A stretch of 64,000 nucleotides of DNA from Vibrio europaeus. GTDB lineage: Bacteria > Pseudomonadota > Gammaproteobacteria > Enterobacterales > Vibrionaceae. The position numbers and the translations under genes were made by a program. The DNA lies in assembly GCF_001695575.1 (NCBI RefSeq), contig NZ_LUAX01000001.1, positions 1,116,001-1,180,000 of the forward strand, given 5' to 3'. This document shows, piece after piece, positions 8,838 through 18,312 of this stretch. The notes below the pieces were generated by a model that ran no database searches, was not told the DNA's origin, and saw only the letters and a list, made by a program, of their open reading frames with translations. How positions within the stretch are numbered: the stretch's first letter is position 1; each line of letters starts with the position of its first letter.

Positions 8838-10007
8838 TTAACTTGTCGTTTGATCTTTAGCTTGTCTCAACTGGGTTAGGTATTTAATCCAACTCTTTGA
8901 TTGCGCTGATGGCTCGACATTGTTGGCCCGTTTCGCTTCGATCAAGGCGTTGTCTAGCTGATCCAACTTGTAAAACGCACGGGTTTTGGCCAAAGCAACA
9001 TCTGCTTTCCTGCCCTTCACCTTTGCCAACACACTGAGCGCAGGACGGTAGTAACCTTGTTGGACCATAAGTTGGGCGACATTCCAATGGAATTTAGAAT
9101 CTAGCTTGGCCGCTTGTTTCCACACATCTAATGCTTTATCCCACTCCTTAGCCAGTTGCCAATAAGTTGCTTGTTCAGAAAGCAGCTGCACGTCTGTATC
9201 AGCGCCATCTAGCTGACTAATCTCAATGGCTGCGCGCTCTGGCACACCACGTTTCGCATAAAGCTGAGCGAGCATTCGGCGATCACTTTGACTGAGTTCG
9301 AGCTTGTTTAGTTTCGCCAATGACAAGGTATCAAGCGCATCACGATCTTTACCTATTCTTAGCTGCAAACCAACAAGCTGTCGCCACCAATTTATCTTCT
9401 CAGGCTGCAAGGCAATCAGTAACTCTAAAGTCGGAATCGCCTGTTTCCATTTTTTAAGCTGAAGCTGAGCACCGAGCTTTAAAGATAACGGCTGGAGCGG
9501 GCTCTCTGTGCTGACTTTCAAGTACTCATTTGCAGCAGGGATAACCTTTGACCATTGCTCTAGCTGATAGTGAGACTGCGCGATACGAAGCCAAATATCA
9601 TCCGCTTTCTGAGTGCTCGGGACGCTCTTTCGCAACACATAATAGTGCTTTAAAGCGCGCTCAAACTGCTGCTCATTGAGATACAGATCGGCCAGCATTC
9701 GCTCAGTAATCCAACCTTGTTCATCTTCAAGCAAGCCACTGGTTACTGCTTTCTCTAGATGCTTGATTGCCTGTTTAGGCTTACCATCTTGCCAATAAAA
9801 CACACCGAGCATACGAGCAACAAAAGCTTGATCGTATTCGCGCGAGGTGTCTATCTCTTTAAGCATGGTAATGGCTTGCTTCACTTGCTCTTCTTGGGCA
9901 AGCTCATGCGCCTTTTGTACTCTGGTCGCGGTATATTGGCTTAGCTCCTGTGCAAACGAAGTACTGGAAGCCAATATAAGAGAAACTAACAATAATCGTT
10001 TAATCAT
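8838..10007 (-). CDS. TPR protein, last gene of the TonB2 cluster
   Basis: A 389-residue periplasmic protein with signal peptide (MIKRLLLVSLILASSTSFA) and a run of tetratricopeptide-like helical hairpins from about residue 25 to the end (for example ARMLGVFYWQDGKPKQAIKHLEKAV). It is the sixth gene of the TonB2 cluster. Its ATG overlaps the tonB2 stop by four bases, so it is made in step with TonB2. Vibrio TonB2 loci regularly end with such a gene; its biochemical role is not settled and is presumed to be a scaffold or assembly factor for the TonB complex. Confidence 0.85.
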   Translation of the reverse strand: MIKRLLLVSLILASSTSFAQELSQYTATRVQKAHELAQEEQVKQAITMLKEIDTSREYDQAFVARMLGVFYWQDGKPKQAIKHLEKAVTSGLLEDEQGWITERMLADLYLNEQQFERALKHYYVLRKSVPSTQKADDIWLRIAQSHYQLEQWSKVIPAANEYLKVSTESPLQPLSLKLGAQLQLKKWKQAIPTLELLIALQPEKINWWRQLVGLQLRIGKDRDALDTLSLAKLNKLELSQSDRRMLAQLYAKRGVPERAAIEISQLDGADTDVQLLSEQATYWQLAKEWDKALDVWKQAAKLDSKFHWNVAQLMVQQGYYRPALSVLAKVKGRKADVALAKTRAFYKLDQLDNALIEAKRANNVEPSAQSKSWIKYLTQLRQAKDQTTS

Positions 10008-10621
10008 TTCGCTATCTTAAACTCCAGTCTTACGGTTTGACCAAGCTGAGCAATAGCTCCCCCATCCACCACTTTTGGTTGATACTTCCATTTCTTCAGC
10101 GCTCGAATCGCTTCACGCTCAAACATGCGCTTAGGATTAGCTTCAACCACTTCGACATCAATCGGTTTACCCGTTGGGTCGATCGTAAACTTCATGACTA
10201 CATAACCCTCAGCACCCCGTTTCAACGCCTTGGTCGGGTAACGAGGTTCAACACGATACAGTGGCATCGCCTGCTGATTGACACCGAAGTCACCGAAGGT
10301 TGGAGCGCTGATAGCCAGTCCATCGATTGCTGTATCTAAGCCTAGCATTGGTTGAGCAACTGGCGACACTTGAGTCAACTGAGTATTCGCCTGTGACGTT
10401 GGCATCTGCTCTGGCACTTCTGGTGCTTGAGGCTGTTCCGGTACAGAGCGTTGGCGTCTTTGAACGTCTTGTTCGTTTTCTACCATCACCATATTGAAAC
10501 TCAGCGCTTCACTCGGTTCAGGCGCACGGCGGTGGCTAATATCGACCATCCACGCCATTAAACTGAAAATAGCCACAACGCACGATAACGCAATTGGTGT
10601 GGCAATGAGCAATCGACCCAC
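10004..10621 (-). CDS. tonB2: TonB2 energy transducer
   Basis: A 205-residue TonB that carries proton-motive energy from the ExbB/ExbD complex to outer-membrane receptors. One N-terminal signal anchor (about residues 5-25) is followed by a short Pro/Glu/Gln-rich periplasmic linker (RSVPEQPQAPEVPEQMP). The C-terminal TonB domain (about 120-205) includes YPTKALKRGAEGYVVMKF and a final AIRALKKWKYQP segment. The start codon is GTG and overlaps the exbD2 stop by one base. The protein is shorter than the classic TonB1 type, as expected for Vibrio TonB2. Confidence 0.9.
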   Translation of the reverse strand: MGRLLIATPIALSCVVAIFSLMAWMVDISHRRAPEPSEALSFNMVMVENEQDVQRRQRSVPEQPQAPEVPEQMPTSQANTQLTQVSPVAQPMLGLDTAIDGLAISAPTFGDFGVNQQAMPLYRVEPRYPTKALKRGAEGYVVMKFTIDPTGKPIDVEVVEANPKRMFEREAIRALKKWKYQPKVVDGGAIAQLGQTVRLEFKIAK

Positions 10622-11025
10622 TAGATCTTCTCCGCCGCCAAAGCAATGTTTTTCACCCCAGCCCCTTTTGCTGCATCCATCACCTTCACCACCGTACCGC
10701 TGTAGGCGTGTTCATCCGCTTGGATGACCAAAGAAGCATCAGGTTTATCGAGCATCAGGTGCTCCAAGGTCGCTTCCACTCGCTCTACATCGACCATGCG
10801 TTTATCAATGTAGATATCATTTGCTGAGGTTATCGCAACGAAAATACCCGCTTCTTTTTGACTGACGACATTTGAAGCAGTTGGTCTGTTCACTTCAACA
10901 CCAGACTCACGAACAAATGAGCTTGTCACGATGAAGAAGATCAACATAATAAATACGATATCAAGCATTGAAGTCATGTCGACTTGAGCTTCTTCTTGTT
11001 TATGATGACGTCGACCGAGTCTCAT
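10621..11025 (-). CDS. exbD2: ExbD2 proton-channel subunit
   Basis: A 134-residue ExbD/TolR family protein with one membrane helix (MLDIVFIMLIFFIVTSSFV) that carries the conserved proton-conducting Asp (Asp22 in SMLDIVFI) and a small periplasmic domain. It acts with ExbB2 and TtpC to energise TonB2. Its ATG overlaps the exbB2 stop by four bases. Confidence 0.93.
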   Translation of the reverse strand: MRLGRRHHKQEEAQVDMTSMLDIVFIMLIFFIVTSSFVRESGVEVNRPTASNVVSQKEAGIFVAITSANDIYIDKRMVDVERVEATLEHLMLDKPDASLVIQADEHAYSGTVVKVMDAAKGAGVKNIALAAEKI

Positions 11026-11579
11026 CGTTGACTCCTTAATGATTTTTCCAATTTAATTTCTTTCGTTTGGCACACTTTGACTAGTCGCGCGTGACAGAAC
11101 ATTCCCGTCAATGCAGCAACCATACCCGCCATAGTCGGCAAGGTTGCCAAGGAAATACCCGAGGCCATGAGTTTCGGATCGCTGCTGCCTTGATTCGCCA
11201 TGACATCAAAGACTGAAATCATGCCTGTTACCGTGCCCAGTAGACCAAGCATTGGGCAGATCGCCACCAGCACTTTAATCACATTGAGATTCTGGTTTAG
11301 TAATGAGTGCGCTTCCGATAACCAACCTTCGCGGATTGAACGTGCATACCAAGAATGCTGATCATTGCGCTGCTTCCATGCGTCTACCCACTGGTTACAC
11401 TGTTTAGGAAATTGAAACCACAGAAAGACTATGCGCTCAATGATTAGCAACCAGCAAACCAACACCACACCGGATAGCCACCAAAGCACCTGACCACCTT
11501 GTTGCATGAAGTCTTGCAACGAAGTCATCCAGTTACTGGTGGCAATCACCTCAGGAAATAGAGCGAATATCGCTTCCAT
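11022..11579 (-). CDS. exbB2: ExbB2 proton-channel subunit
   Basis: A 185-residue MotA/TolQ/ExbB family membrane protein with three membrane segments: about 33-55, then two inside the conserved core beginning LVAICPMLGLLGTVTGMI. It forms the pentameric channel around ExbD. The one-base TAATG overlap with the ttpC stop couples translation. It is shorter than E. coli ExbB, as usual for TonB2 systems. Confidence 0.93.
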   Translation of the reverse strand: MEAIFALFPEVIATSNWMTSLQDFMQQGGQVLWWLSGVVLVCWLLIIERIVFLWFQFPKQCNQWVDAWKQRNDQHSWYARSIREGWLSEAHSLLNQNLNVIKVLVAICPMLGLLGTVTGMISVFDVMANQGSSDPKLMASGISLATLPTMAGMVAALTGMFCHARLVKVCQTKEIKLEKSLRSQR

Positions 11580-12934
11580 TACGCTGCATTCTCCAAGCTA
11601 TTCTCGCTAGTTAACGTCTCTTTCTCAGCTTGCTCAGCGACAAGCGCAATACCTTGTTTCTCTAAAATATTGCGGATGCTTTCAGCTTGAGAGCTCAAAA
11701 TATTGTGTACAAGTAGCAATGGCATAGCCGCAATAAGGCCGAGCACTGTAGTCACAAGTGCCATAGAAATACCGCCCGCCATTACCTTAGGATCGCCGTT
11801 ACCAAATTGGGTGATCACTTGGAATGTTTCAATCATCCCGGTTACCGTACCCAATAGACCAAGCATTGGTGCAAGCGCCGCCAACAACTTAAGCATAGAA
11901 AGGCCTTTCTCTAGCTCTGCTTGCTCATCAACCACAGCTTCAAGCAGGCGAAGCTCCAATGCTTCAACGGTTTGATTCTTCTCCTTACTGTAAACAGCGA
12001 GAACGCGACCAAGTGGGTTATCCGTTGGTATTTGTGGCGTTTTCAGTTGCTTGCGAATCTTTTGGCGTGCCAATGAAAGGCTAACGCCTCGAACCAATGA
12101 AATAATCAGACCAATAACGAGCAGCCCGATAATCACTTTACCTACCACGCCGCCTGCTTGGAATCTGTCCATCAAGCTTGGCGTCAACGCAAGCTGCTCA
12201 AGCATAATGCCACGCGAAGGATCGATAATAAGGTTAGTGCGGTCACCGGCTAATAAGCCCGTCAAAGATGACGTAGTAGGTCCGTTTTCTGGCTGTTTGA
12301 TGTAAGCTGCAGCGTCTTGTTTAGCACCGTTCCAATTTAGGTAGCCTTGCTCGCCAACTAAACCGAAAGCACCAAGGCGTTGCGCTGTCACATCTTGAGT
12401 AAGACCTTCACCGTCGACAAATTTAACTTGCGTCGACTGTACCTGCCCCGTCGCCTTAATTTGTTCTTCTAACGCTGACCATAAACCGGTTAATTGAGGC
12501 ATAGAAGGTAGCTTGGTTGCAGCAACGATCTCTTTAATGGTGGCAGAATGGGTTTGAGCACCCGCACCAGTCACTGAATGAGAAAGCTCAGTTTCAAGCT
12601 CTTTAGCATGCTGGCGTACGACACCAAACACTTCGCCTAGGCTACCCGTTTCGAGGCGAAGCTTTTCCTCAAGTCGCGCTAGTGTGTCTTCGTTTTGGCT
12701 AAACTGGGCTGCCAGTTGATCGTTTTGTTGCTGTAACGTTTCTCTTTGTTGAATTAGCTGCGCTTTTAGTGCTGCCAATTCGCGCTCGGTTTGCTTGAAG
12801 CCTGATTCACGTTGAACGTTATGTTGCTTTTGAACGTTCGCGTCAGCTTTGGCCGGAGAAGCTAAATCAGCCGCAACGCTATTAAACGAAAGAGCGGTAA
12901 ATGCAATTAAAGAAGCAATCAGTGTGCGTTTCAT
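11579..12934 (-). CDS. ttpC: TtpC, MotA/TolQ/ExbB-family TonB2 accessory protein
   Basis: A 451-residue protein that vibrios need for TonB2-dependent iron uptake. It has a signal peptide (MKRTLIASLIAFTALSFNSVAA) and a periplasmic coiled coil (about 40-110). A first membrane helix lies at about 265-288, followed by a cytoplasmic loop and the MotA/TolQ/ExbB core LLAALAPMLGLLGTVTGMIETF with two more helices. The large periplasmic domain separates it from ExbB2, which is encoded next. It overlaps the DUF3450 gene and exbB2 by one base on either side, so the cluster is tightly coupled. Confidence 0.92.
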   Translation of the reverse strand: MKRTLIASLIAFTALSFNSVAADLASPAKADANVQKQHNVQRESGFKQTERELAALKAQLIQQRETLQQQNDQLAAQFSQNEDTLARLEEKLRLETGSLGEVFGVVRQHAKELETELSHSVTGAGAQTHSATIKEIVAATKLPSMPQLTGLWSALEEQIKATGQVQSTQVKFVDGEGLTQDVTAQRLGAFGLVGEQGYLNWNGAKQDAAAYIKQPENGPTTSSLTGLLAGDRTNLIIDPSRGIMLEQLALTPSLMDRFQAGGVVGKVIIGLLVIGLIISLVRGVSLSLARQKIRKQLKTPQIPTDNPLGRVLAVYSKEKNQTVEALELRLLEAVVDEQAELEKGLSMLKLLAALAPMLGLLGTVTGMIETFQVITQFGNGDPKVMAGGISMALVTTVLGLIAAMPLLLVHNILSSQAESIRNILEKQGIALVAEQAEKETLTSENSLENAA

Positions 12935-13701
12935 TATTTTGCCTCCGCCACTTTAAGAGAAACAGGAAGAGTAATTAGGCTTGGCGCGGTTTGTTTCGCT
13001 GCAATACTAAACGCTTTGTCTAACTCAGATTTAAGCGAAGCGTCGACATCTAACCATTGATTAGATTTTTGATCCCAAGACCAAAATTTGCTGCCATTTA
13101 AACTACGTGCGACTAACGAAATTCGGCCTAAGTAAAGCACATCCGCTTCTCTGCTTTCATCATTAACGCTGATTTGACCTTGATACAGACCAAGCTTGGT
13201 TCCGTAATCTAGCTCGATTTGATACGCCTCTAAGATACGACGATACTTTTCAGCATCGCTCACATCAGCTCTGGTCATCATTGATTCTAGCTTCGCGGTT
13301 CGCTCTTGACGCTGCGCCAATTTGATTGGCACATCTTCCGCTACGATCTGTTTTAAACCGTCGACCATTTGATACATCAGAGGAACAATACCTTGACGTG
13401 TAGACTTAATCTCTTCTATCTGGCTATCTAAACTTGCGACTTCTTGATCTTGGCTTGCAACCAAGGCTGTCAGGTGATCGCGATACACTTTTAGATTTTT
13501 CACTTCCTCTTCAAGCTGTTCAATTTCCGCTTTTAAAGTCAGTGTCTTTTCCGCACTTACGTCGATACGTTTTTGACTTGAGGCAGAGGCCGCATTGGTT
13601 TTACTCTGAATTGACTGGGCAGAGTCAAGGCTATTCGCCGCCATTGTAGTTGAAGCTGACGTAGCAAGGAGGAGCGCCAAGCTAGTTTTCATTAAATTCA
13701 T
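12934..13701 (-). CDS. DUF3450 periplasmic coiled-coil protein, first gene of the TonB2 cluster
   Basis: A 255-residue DUF3450 protein with signal peptide (ending near residue 22, STTMAANS), a long coiled coil (about 30-110) and a C-terminal globular part ending LPVSLKVAEAK. DUF3450 proteins almost always precede a ttpC-like gene. A role as periplasmic partner of TtpC is inferred from this conserved order and from the one-base overlap. A Fur-box candidate sits 33-47 bases upstream, so this gene heads an iron-controlled operon of six genes. Confidence 0.85.
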   Translation of the reverse strand: MNLMKTSLALLLATSASTTMAANSLDSAQSIQSKTNAASASSQKRIDVSAEKTLTLKAEIEQLEEEVKNLKVYRDHLTALVASQDQEVASLDSQIEEIKSTRQGIVPLMYQMVDGLKQIVAEDVPIKLAQRQERTAKLESMMTRADVSDAEKYRRILEAYQIELDYGTKLGLYQGQISVNDESREADVLYLGRISLVARSLNGSKFWSWDQKSNQWLDVDASLKSELDKAFSIAAKQTAPSLITLPVSLKVAEAK

Positions 13702-13733
13702 AATGTCTATTATTCACTGAAGCTAAATATTAT

Positions 13734-13748
13734 TGAGAAATACTCTCA
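13734..13748. promoter_or_regulatory. candidate Fur box before the TonB2 cluster
   Basis: The inverted repeat TGAGA-N5-TCTCA matches about ten of fourteen positions of the 7-1-7 Fur core. It lies 33-47 bases upstream of the DUF3450 start, in the likely promoter of the TonB2 operon. Iron control is expected for this cluster. Confidence 0.6.
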
Positions 13749-13810
13749 TTTTCACTCGCGACATAGTACCGCGATTAAGCAAAATTGCAATTGCACTTAC
13801 ACTTTATACA

Positions 13811-13840
13811 AAAAAAGGGGAAAGGCTATGCCCTTCCCCT
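13811..13840 (-). terminator. terminator of the TonB-dependent receptor gene
   Basis: A GGGGAAGGGC/GCCTTTCCCC hairpin (one mismatch) with a T7 tract when read leftward, 34 bases after the receptor stop. It separates receptor transcription from the TonB2 operon. Confidence 0.8.
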
Positions 13841-13873
13841 ATTAAAGCCGTAGATATTTATCAGTAAGGCTTA

Positions 13874-15976
13874 TTAGTATTTGATTTGTAACGTCGCCAT
13901 GTAGTTACGGCCTTCGCCTACAACCACACCTTTCGTGCTACCACCTTCTAGATATTCAGTATCGAACAGGTTCTCAATATTGAATCGTGCGACAAAGTCT
14001 AGTTTCTCATCGTACTTGATAGTATGTGAAACGCCCATATCGACACGTGTGTAAGCATCTTTCTTAAATGTGTTTGCACTTTCTGCCCAACGGTCACCAA
14101 CGTGGTAGATACCTAGGTTCACGTCTGTACCATTGTTAAATGCATACGTAGACCAAATGCTTGCCGTGAACTCGGCAACATCCGCAGGCGTTTTGCCTTC
14201 TAAGGCAGGATCATTTTTGAATTTAGCATCAAGCAGCATTGTTGAAGCGCTGATAGACAATGCATCTGTCACATAACCCGTAGCACTTAATTCAGCACCT
14301 TGGTGTACCTGCTTTCCGACCTGAGTCGTACGTTGCGCATCGCCACCTAATTTCTCAGTTACCTGCATATTAGACTGTTCGATGTGGAATAGCGCACCAG
14401 AAACAAACAGTTTTTCGTCGAACAGTTCCCACTTACTGCCTAGCTCGTACAGTTTGCCTTTCTTCGGATCTTGAGATTGACCGTTGTTCACGTCATTCGC
14501 ATTGCTGATATCTGCAACAGGCTCAAAACTCTCAGAATAAGTCGCGTAGATCGAACCGTTTTCTGCTGGGCTGTAAATCACGCCAAGTTTTGGCAAGATG
14601 TTGTTGTAACTGGCTTCTACGTTCTTGCTTGAACGTGTTTTGTCGTACGCAAAACGTACACCTGCTAGCGCTTGCCACTGATCATTGAACGTCACTAGGT
14701 CTTGTACATAGAATCCATAGTGTTGGCTATCTGAGTGAGAAAGCGAGTCATCATTGCTGTAGTGAAGATTACTTGGTTTAGAGAAGCCATTATCGCAGCT
14801 TGGGCGAGCATCACCTTCACCTGCACTTTCACAAGCATATACTTGAGAATAAAGCTGTTTGTAATCGTAGTGAAGACCGTTCGCGCCAACTAGCAGTCTG
14901 TGGTTAACACCGAACGCATCGAAGTCGCCTGTAAAATCCACATATGCCGTATCAAACGTCCATTCGTCGTGACGATCAGACGCTTTATAACCGTAGTTAC
15001 CGTTAGACATTTTATCAACAACGTTGTCAGACTCAGTACGTTGACGCTCATAGAACTGGCGATTAATACCAGATTTCACAGACCATGAGTCATTTAAGTT
15101 TGCTGTAATTGCTACGCCGTAGTTGGTTACGTCATTGTCAGTCTTAGCAAAACGCTGATCATTGACAATAGATGGGTCAATGACTTTTCCAGTCGTTGTA
15201 TCAATCTTAGAGCCGTTATCTAAGTCGCCTTCCTCTTGCGTGCTGTCATAGTGAACCGATAGCATTACATCGTCATTGATGTCGTAATCAACAAATAAGC
15301 CACCGACAAAGCGCTCAGTTTGTACATCTGTACCGTCAAAACGTGTGCGCCATGAATTCTGATCTTCCTTCGATAATACAAGGCGAGCGCGAAGTGTTTC
15401 ATCGTCATTTAAAGAACCACTAACGTCAACCATTGAGCGAGTGTAGTTATTAGAACCAATATCTTGGCTAACATTCACTTGCGTTTCATAAGTCGGCTTT
15501 TTAGTGATCATATTAACCAGACCACCCGGAGTCGATTTGCCGTAAAGTAAGCCCGCAGGGCCTTTCAGAACTTCAACACGTTCTAATAGTTCAATAGGTT
15601 GACGGTAGTGAGACCAGTGCTGCACACCATCACGCAAGAAGCTCGAACCACTATCTAGGCTAAAGCCACGTAAATTGAATCGCTCACGGTTGGTTGATGT
15701 TGAACCTGCCGTAATCGACGCATCATTCTTTAGAACTTCACCAAGAGTGCTAGCACGCTGCTCATCAATGATTTGTTCATCGATTACTGCAACCTGTCCA
15801 GGAGTTTCTAGTTGTGAAGCTTCCATACGCATTGCTGTTGAGTTTGTGTCAGCTTTGTAGCCATAGTCACGGCCTTCAACAATCATGTGTTCGTCAGTTT
15901 CAACACTTTCAGCAACCACTGCTGGAGCAGCTAATACAGCACCGATGACGAGTGCTAACTGGCTCTTTGTGAACAT
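13874..15976 (-). CDS. TonB-dependent siderophore receptor
   Basis: A 700-residue outer-membrane receptor of the siderophore class (FhuA/FcuA/FhuE-like). Signal peptide to about residue 22 (VLAAPAVVAES), then the plug domain with a TonB-box-like start (EHMIVEGRD), ASTLGEVLKNDASITAG, NLRGFSLDSGSSFLRDG and LERVEVLKGPAGLLYGKSTPGGLVNMITKKP. The beta barrel ends in an aromatic-rich C terminus (YMATLQIKY). It has CGG AG six bases before ATG 15976. The ligand cannot be read from sequence; a hydroxamate siderophore is a guess from the subfamily. It is energised presumably by the adjacent TonB2 system, and a Fur-box candidate lies in its promoter. Confidence 0.9.
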   Translation of the reverse strand: MFTKSQLALVIGAVLAAPAVVAESVETDEHMIVEGRDYGYKADTNSTAMRMEASQLETPGQVAVIDEQIIDEQRASTLGEVLKNDASITAGSTSTNRERFNLRGFSLDSGSSFLRDGVQHWSHYRQPIELLERVEVLKGPAGLLYGKSTPGGLVNMITKKPTYETQVNVSQDIGSNNYTRSMVDVSGSLNDDETLRARLVLSKEDQNSWRTRFDGTDVQTERFVGGLFVDYDINDDVMLSVHYDSTQEEGDLDNGSKIDTTTGKVIDPSIVNDQRFAKTDNDVTNYGVAITANLNDSWSVKSGINRQFYERQRTESDNVVDKMSNGNYGYKASDRHDEWTFDTAYVDFTGDFDAFGVNHRLLVGANGLHYDYKQLYSQVYACESAGEGDARPSCDNGFSKPSNLHYSNDDSLSHSDSQHYGFYVQDLVTFNDQWQALAGVRFAYDKTRSSKNVEASYNNILPKLGVIYSPAENGSIYATYSESFEPVADISNANDVNNGQSQDPKKGKLYELGSKWELFDEKLFVSGALFHIEQSNMQVTEKLGGDAQRTTQVGKQVHQGAELSATGYVTDALSISASTMLLDAKFKNDPALEGKTPADVAEFTASIWSTYAFNNGTDVNLGIYHVGDRWAESANTFKKDAYTRVDMGVSHTIKYDEKLDFVARFNIENLFDTEYLEGGSTKGVVVGEGRNYMATLQIKY

Positions 15977-16046
15977 ATTTTTCTCCGAATAATATTTTTG
16001 AACGTTCTTGTTCTATTGATTTATTTATTACGGAGCGAAATATAAG

Positions 16047-16061
16047 TGATAACCAATATCA
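16047..16061. promoter_or_regulatory. candidate Fur box before the siderophore receptor
   Basis: TGATAACCAATATCA matches 12 of 14 informative positions of the 7-1-7 Fur core. It is centred about 78 bases upstream of the receptor start, so repression by iron-loaded Fur is likely. Confidence 0.75.
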
Positions 16062-16119
16062 TTTGCATTAAATTTACAATCTTTGCATTCGTAAAGATTT
16101 AGTGTCAAACAAATGCCCA

Positions 16120-16151
16120 ATAAAAAAGGCGAACAACTGATGTGTTCGCCT
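16120..16151 (-). terminator. terminator of the CpxRA-like operon
   Basis: A hairpin with nine-base arms (AGGCGAACA/TGTTCGCCT, 16127-16135 and 16143-16151) is followed by a T run in the leftward direction, 22 bases after the kinase stop. Confidence 0.85.
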
Positions 16152-16173
16152 CTTTAATTTCGGAATATGCTTA

Positions 16174-17550
16174 CTAAATAGGTAGAATAAGCTGAACCCT
16201 TAAGCCACTTTCTTTACGGTTAGAGGCTTTCACTTCTCCACCAAGTAGCTTCATCGCTTCTTTGACGATAGCGAGCCCTAAGCCATACCCCCCACTCTGT
16301 TTATCCCGTGCCGATTCAAGTCGGGTGAAAGGTCTGAAGATCTCTTCCAATTGAGCTTGTGCAATCCCAGGGCCATTATCCGCCACTTCGATGCAGACTG
16401 ATTTATCGGGCTGATCATCGAGTTCATAGATAGAGACTTCGATATGCGCATTCTCTCCTGCATACTTCATCGAGTTAGAGAGTAAATTGGTTATGCAGCG
16501 CACCACTAAACGTTCATCTGTCATAACCACAGGTATCATTGAACCTGTAGAAATGGAGAGCGACTGCCCTGCCTTTAGTTGTAGTCGACTTTGTTCAATC
16601 TGCGTCGAGATAAGACTTTCCAAGCATACTGGTGTCGAGTCAGCCTCATAACGTGAATTTTCTAAACGGCTAAATTCAAGAATCTCTCCAACTAAAGAGT
16701 CCATTTCATCGACTTCTTTTTCTAACCGTTCGACCAATGGCAACTCTGAATCAGCAGCTTTGCTACGTAGCAAGTGGAGTGCTAAATTTTGCCTTGCTAG
16801 CGGGGTTCTTAACTCATGAGAGACATCGCGTATCAAGCGACGCTGCCTTTCCGCTAAAGCGTGGATCTCTTTGGTCATATTATCGAAATCATGCGCCAGA
16901 TCGTTAAATTCCCTCGTGTTAGACCTAAGCTCTTTAACGACCTTAACCTTAAAGTCTCCTGACGCCAGTCGACGGCTAGCTTCTCGCAGACGGTCGAGTG
17001 GCATCTGTAACTTTCTCGCGAAGATCAATGAGAACAACAGTAGAATAGCGATAACGATAATGAACTTGCTTACAGCAAAAAAGATGATGAAGCGATGAGC
17101 CGGATGAAGCTGACTCGGTAACTGGACAACCAAGGTGTTCCCTTTATCCAATCGCACGCCGATAAGTGGCTTGTTGACTCTGTCTTCAAGTAATTCATCA
17201 ATTTCCCTAAGAAATCGTAACTTGAATTCAAAATGAGGATGCATCTGCCGATGTGATAGTGGTTTGTTCTCTGGATTTAGAACAAATAGATAATACGGCT
17301 GAGCATTCGCCCAGTCCGCTAGCTCATCCATATCGCCATCTTCGATTAACACATTGGCTTGATGTGCTAAACTTTGAATATCTTGCTTCACTTCGAGCGG
17401 CACTTTCAGCATCGTTTTGATAAGCGCTTGTTCAGCGACCGCTTGCAAAATCACTATCGAGATAATGACCGTCGACATGTAGCTAAACAGTTGGAACACT
17501 AGCGAATCTTTACGTTTCGAAAGACTTTTCACTCTCCATGACCAAACCAT
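16174..17550 (-). CDS. CpxA-like sensor histidine kinase
   Basis: A 458-residue membrane kinase: membrane helix (about 22-42), periplasmic domain of about 110 residues, second membrane helix (about 158-178), HAMP (about 180-232), HisKA with the phospho-acceptor His in RDVSHELRTPLAR (about 246), and HATPase with N box (ITNLLSNSMKYA), DNGPGIA and GYGLGLAI. It follows its response regulator by three bases. The pair resembles CpxRA by regulator sequence, but the periplasmic domain is not clearly CpxA. It lies next to an iron receptor and could sense envelope or metal stress (inference). Confidence 0.85.
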   Translation of the reverse strand: MVWSWRVKSLSKRKDSLVFQLFSYMSTVIISIVILQAVAEQALIKTMLKVPLEVKQDIQSLAHQANVLIEDGDMDELADWANAQPYYLFVLNPENKPLSHRQMHPHFEFKLRFLREIDELLEDRVNKPLIGVRLDKGNTLVVQLPSQLHPAHRFIIFFAVSKFIIVIAILLLFSLIFARKLQMPLDRLREASRRLASGDFKVKVVKELRSNTREFNDLAHDFDNMTKEIHALAERQRRLIRDVSHELRTPLARQNLALHLLRSKAADSELPLVERLEKEVDEMDSLVGEILEFSRLENSRYEADSTPVCLESLISTQIEQSRLQLKAGQSLSISTGSMIPVVMTDERLVVRCITNLLSNSMKYAGENAHIEVSIYELDDQPDKSVCIEVADNGPGIAQAQLEEIFRPFTRLESARDKQSGGYGLGLAIVKEAMKLLGGEVKASNRKESGLRVQLILPI

Positions 17551-17553
17551 AAG

Positions 17554-18216
17554 CTACCTAACACTATCGACAAAACTGTAGCCTTTGCCCCTAATGGTTT
17601 TGATATGTTGCTTCGACAAACCCGCCTCGACAAACTTGCGCCTTAAATTGCTAATGTGCATATCGAGGTTGCGATCAAATGGACTTAGCTCTTTTTTGAG
17701 TACTTCAATTTGCAACTCGGCTTTTGAGACCACAATACTTTCACGGCTGATCAGATAATTGAGTAGATCGGCCTCAGTGCTAGTCAGTGGTAAGTTAGAT
17801 ACTTGACTCGCCGCTCCTGTAAGATCGAAGCATTGACTTTGCCGCTGTTTTTCTAAACCCACGCGACGAAAGATCGCCTTAATGCGAGTTAATAATTCAG
17901 GGACTTTGAAGGGTTTACCTATGTATTGATCCGCACCCGACTGATACCCATCTAACATAGACTCTTCATCATTCAGTGCGGTTAGCATTAGAATTGGCGT
18001 TGCAAAGCGTTGGCAAATTTTGCGTGCCACCTGCATACCATTAAGTTTGGGCAACATGACATCAAGCAATACCAAGTCGACCGGTTTTTTCTCGATGTGT
18101 TTAAGTGCCGTCTCCCCACAGTGAACACACTCTACACTATACCCTTCCGAGATAAGCACATCAGCAAGCAATCCACACAACTCGATATCATCATCGACAA
18201 CTAAAATTCGCGACAT
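17554..18216 (-). CDS. CpxR-like OmpR-family response regulator
   Basis: A 220-residue OmpR-family regulator. Receiver: acidic residues DDD at 8-10, phospho-acceptor Asp52 in LVLLDVMLP, Thr in MLTAL, Lys in IGKPF. The winged helix ends in SPFDRNLDMHISNLRRK and IRGKGYSFV, which is the CpxR-type signature. ATG 18216 (MSRILVVDDD) was chosen by family fit, because no strong ribosome site marks it; the frame stays open to 18276. It is cotranscribed with the kinase gene three bases downstream. Confidence 0.88.
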   Translation of the reverse strand: MSRILVVDDDIELCGLLADVLISEGYSVECVHCGETALKHIEKKPVDLVLLDVMLPKLNGMQVARKICQRFATPILMLTALNDEESMLDGYQSGADQYIGKPFKVPELLTRIKAIFRRVGLEKQRQSQCFDLTGAASQVSNLPLTSTEADLLNYLISRESIVVSKAELQIEVLKKELSPFDRNLDMHISNLRRKFVEAGLSKQHIKTIRGKGYSFVDSVR

Positions 18217-18312
18217 GAGAACAACAGTACAATTGAAAAGAGTTCGCATTCTAATCTGAACCCTAAAACAACACAATGTTCCGTTGCTAGATAATGCGCT
18301 AAAACTTGTCTA

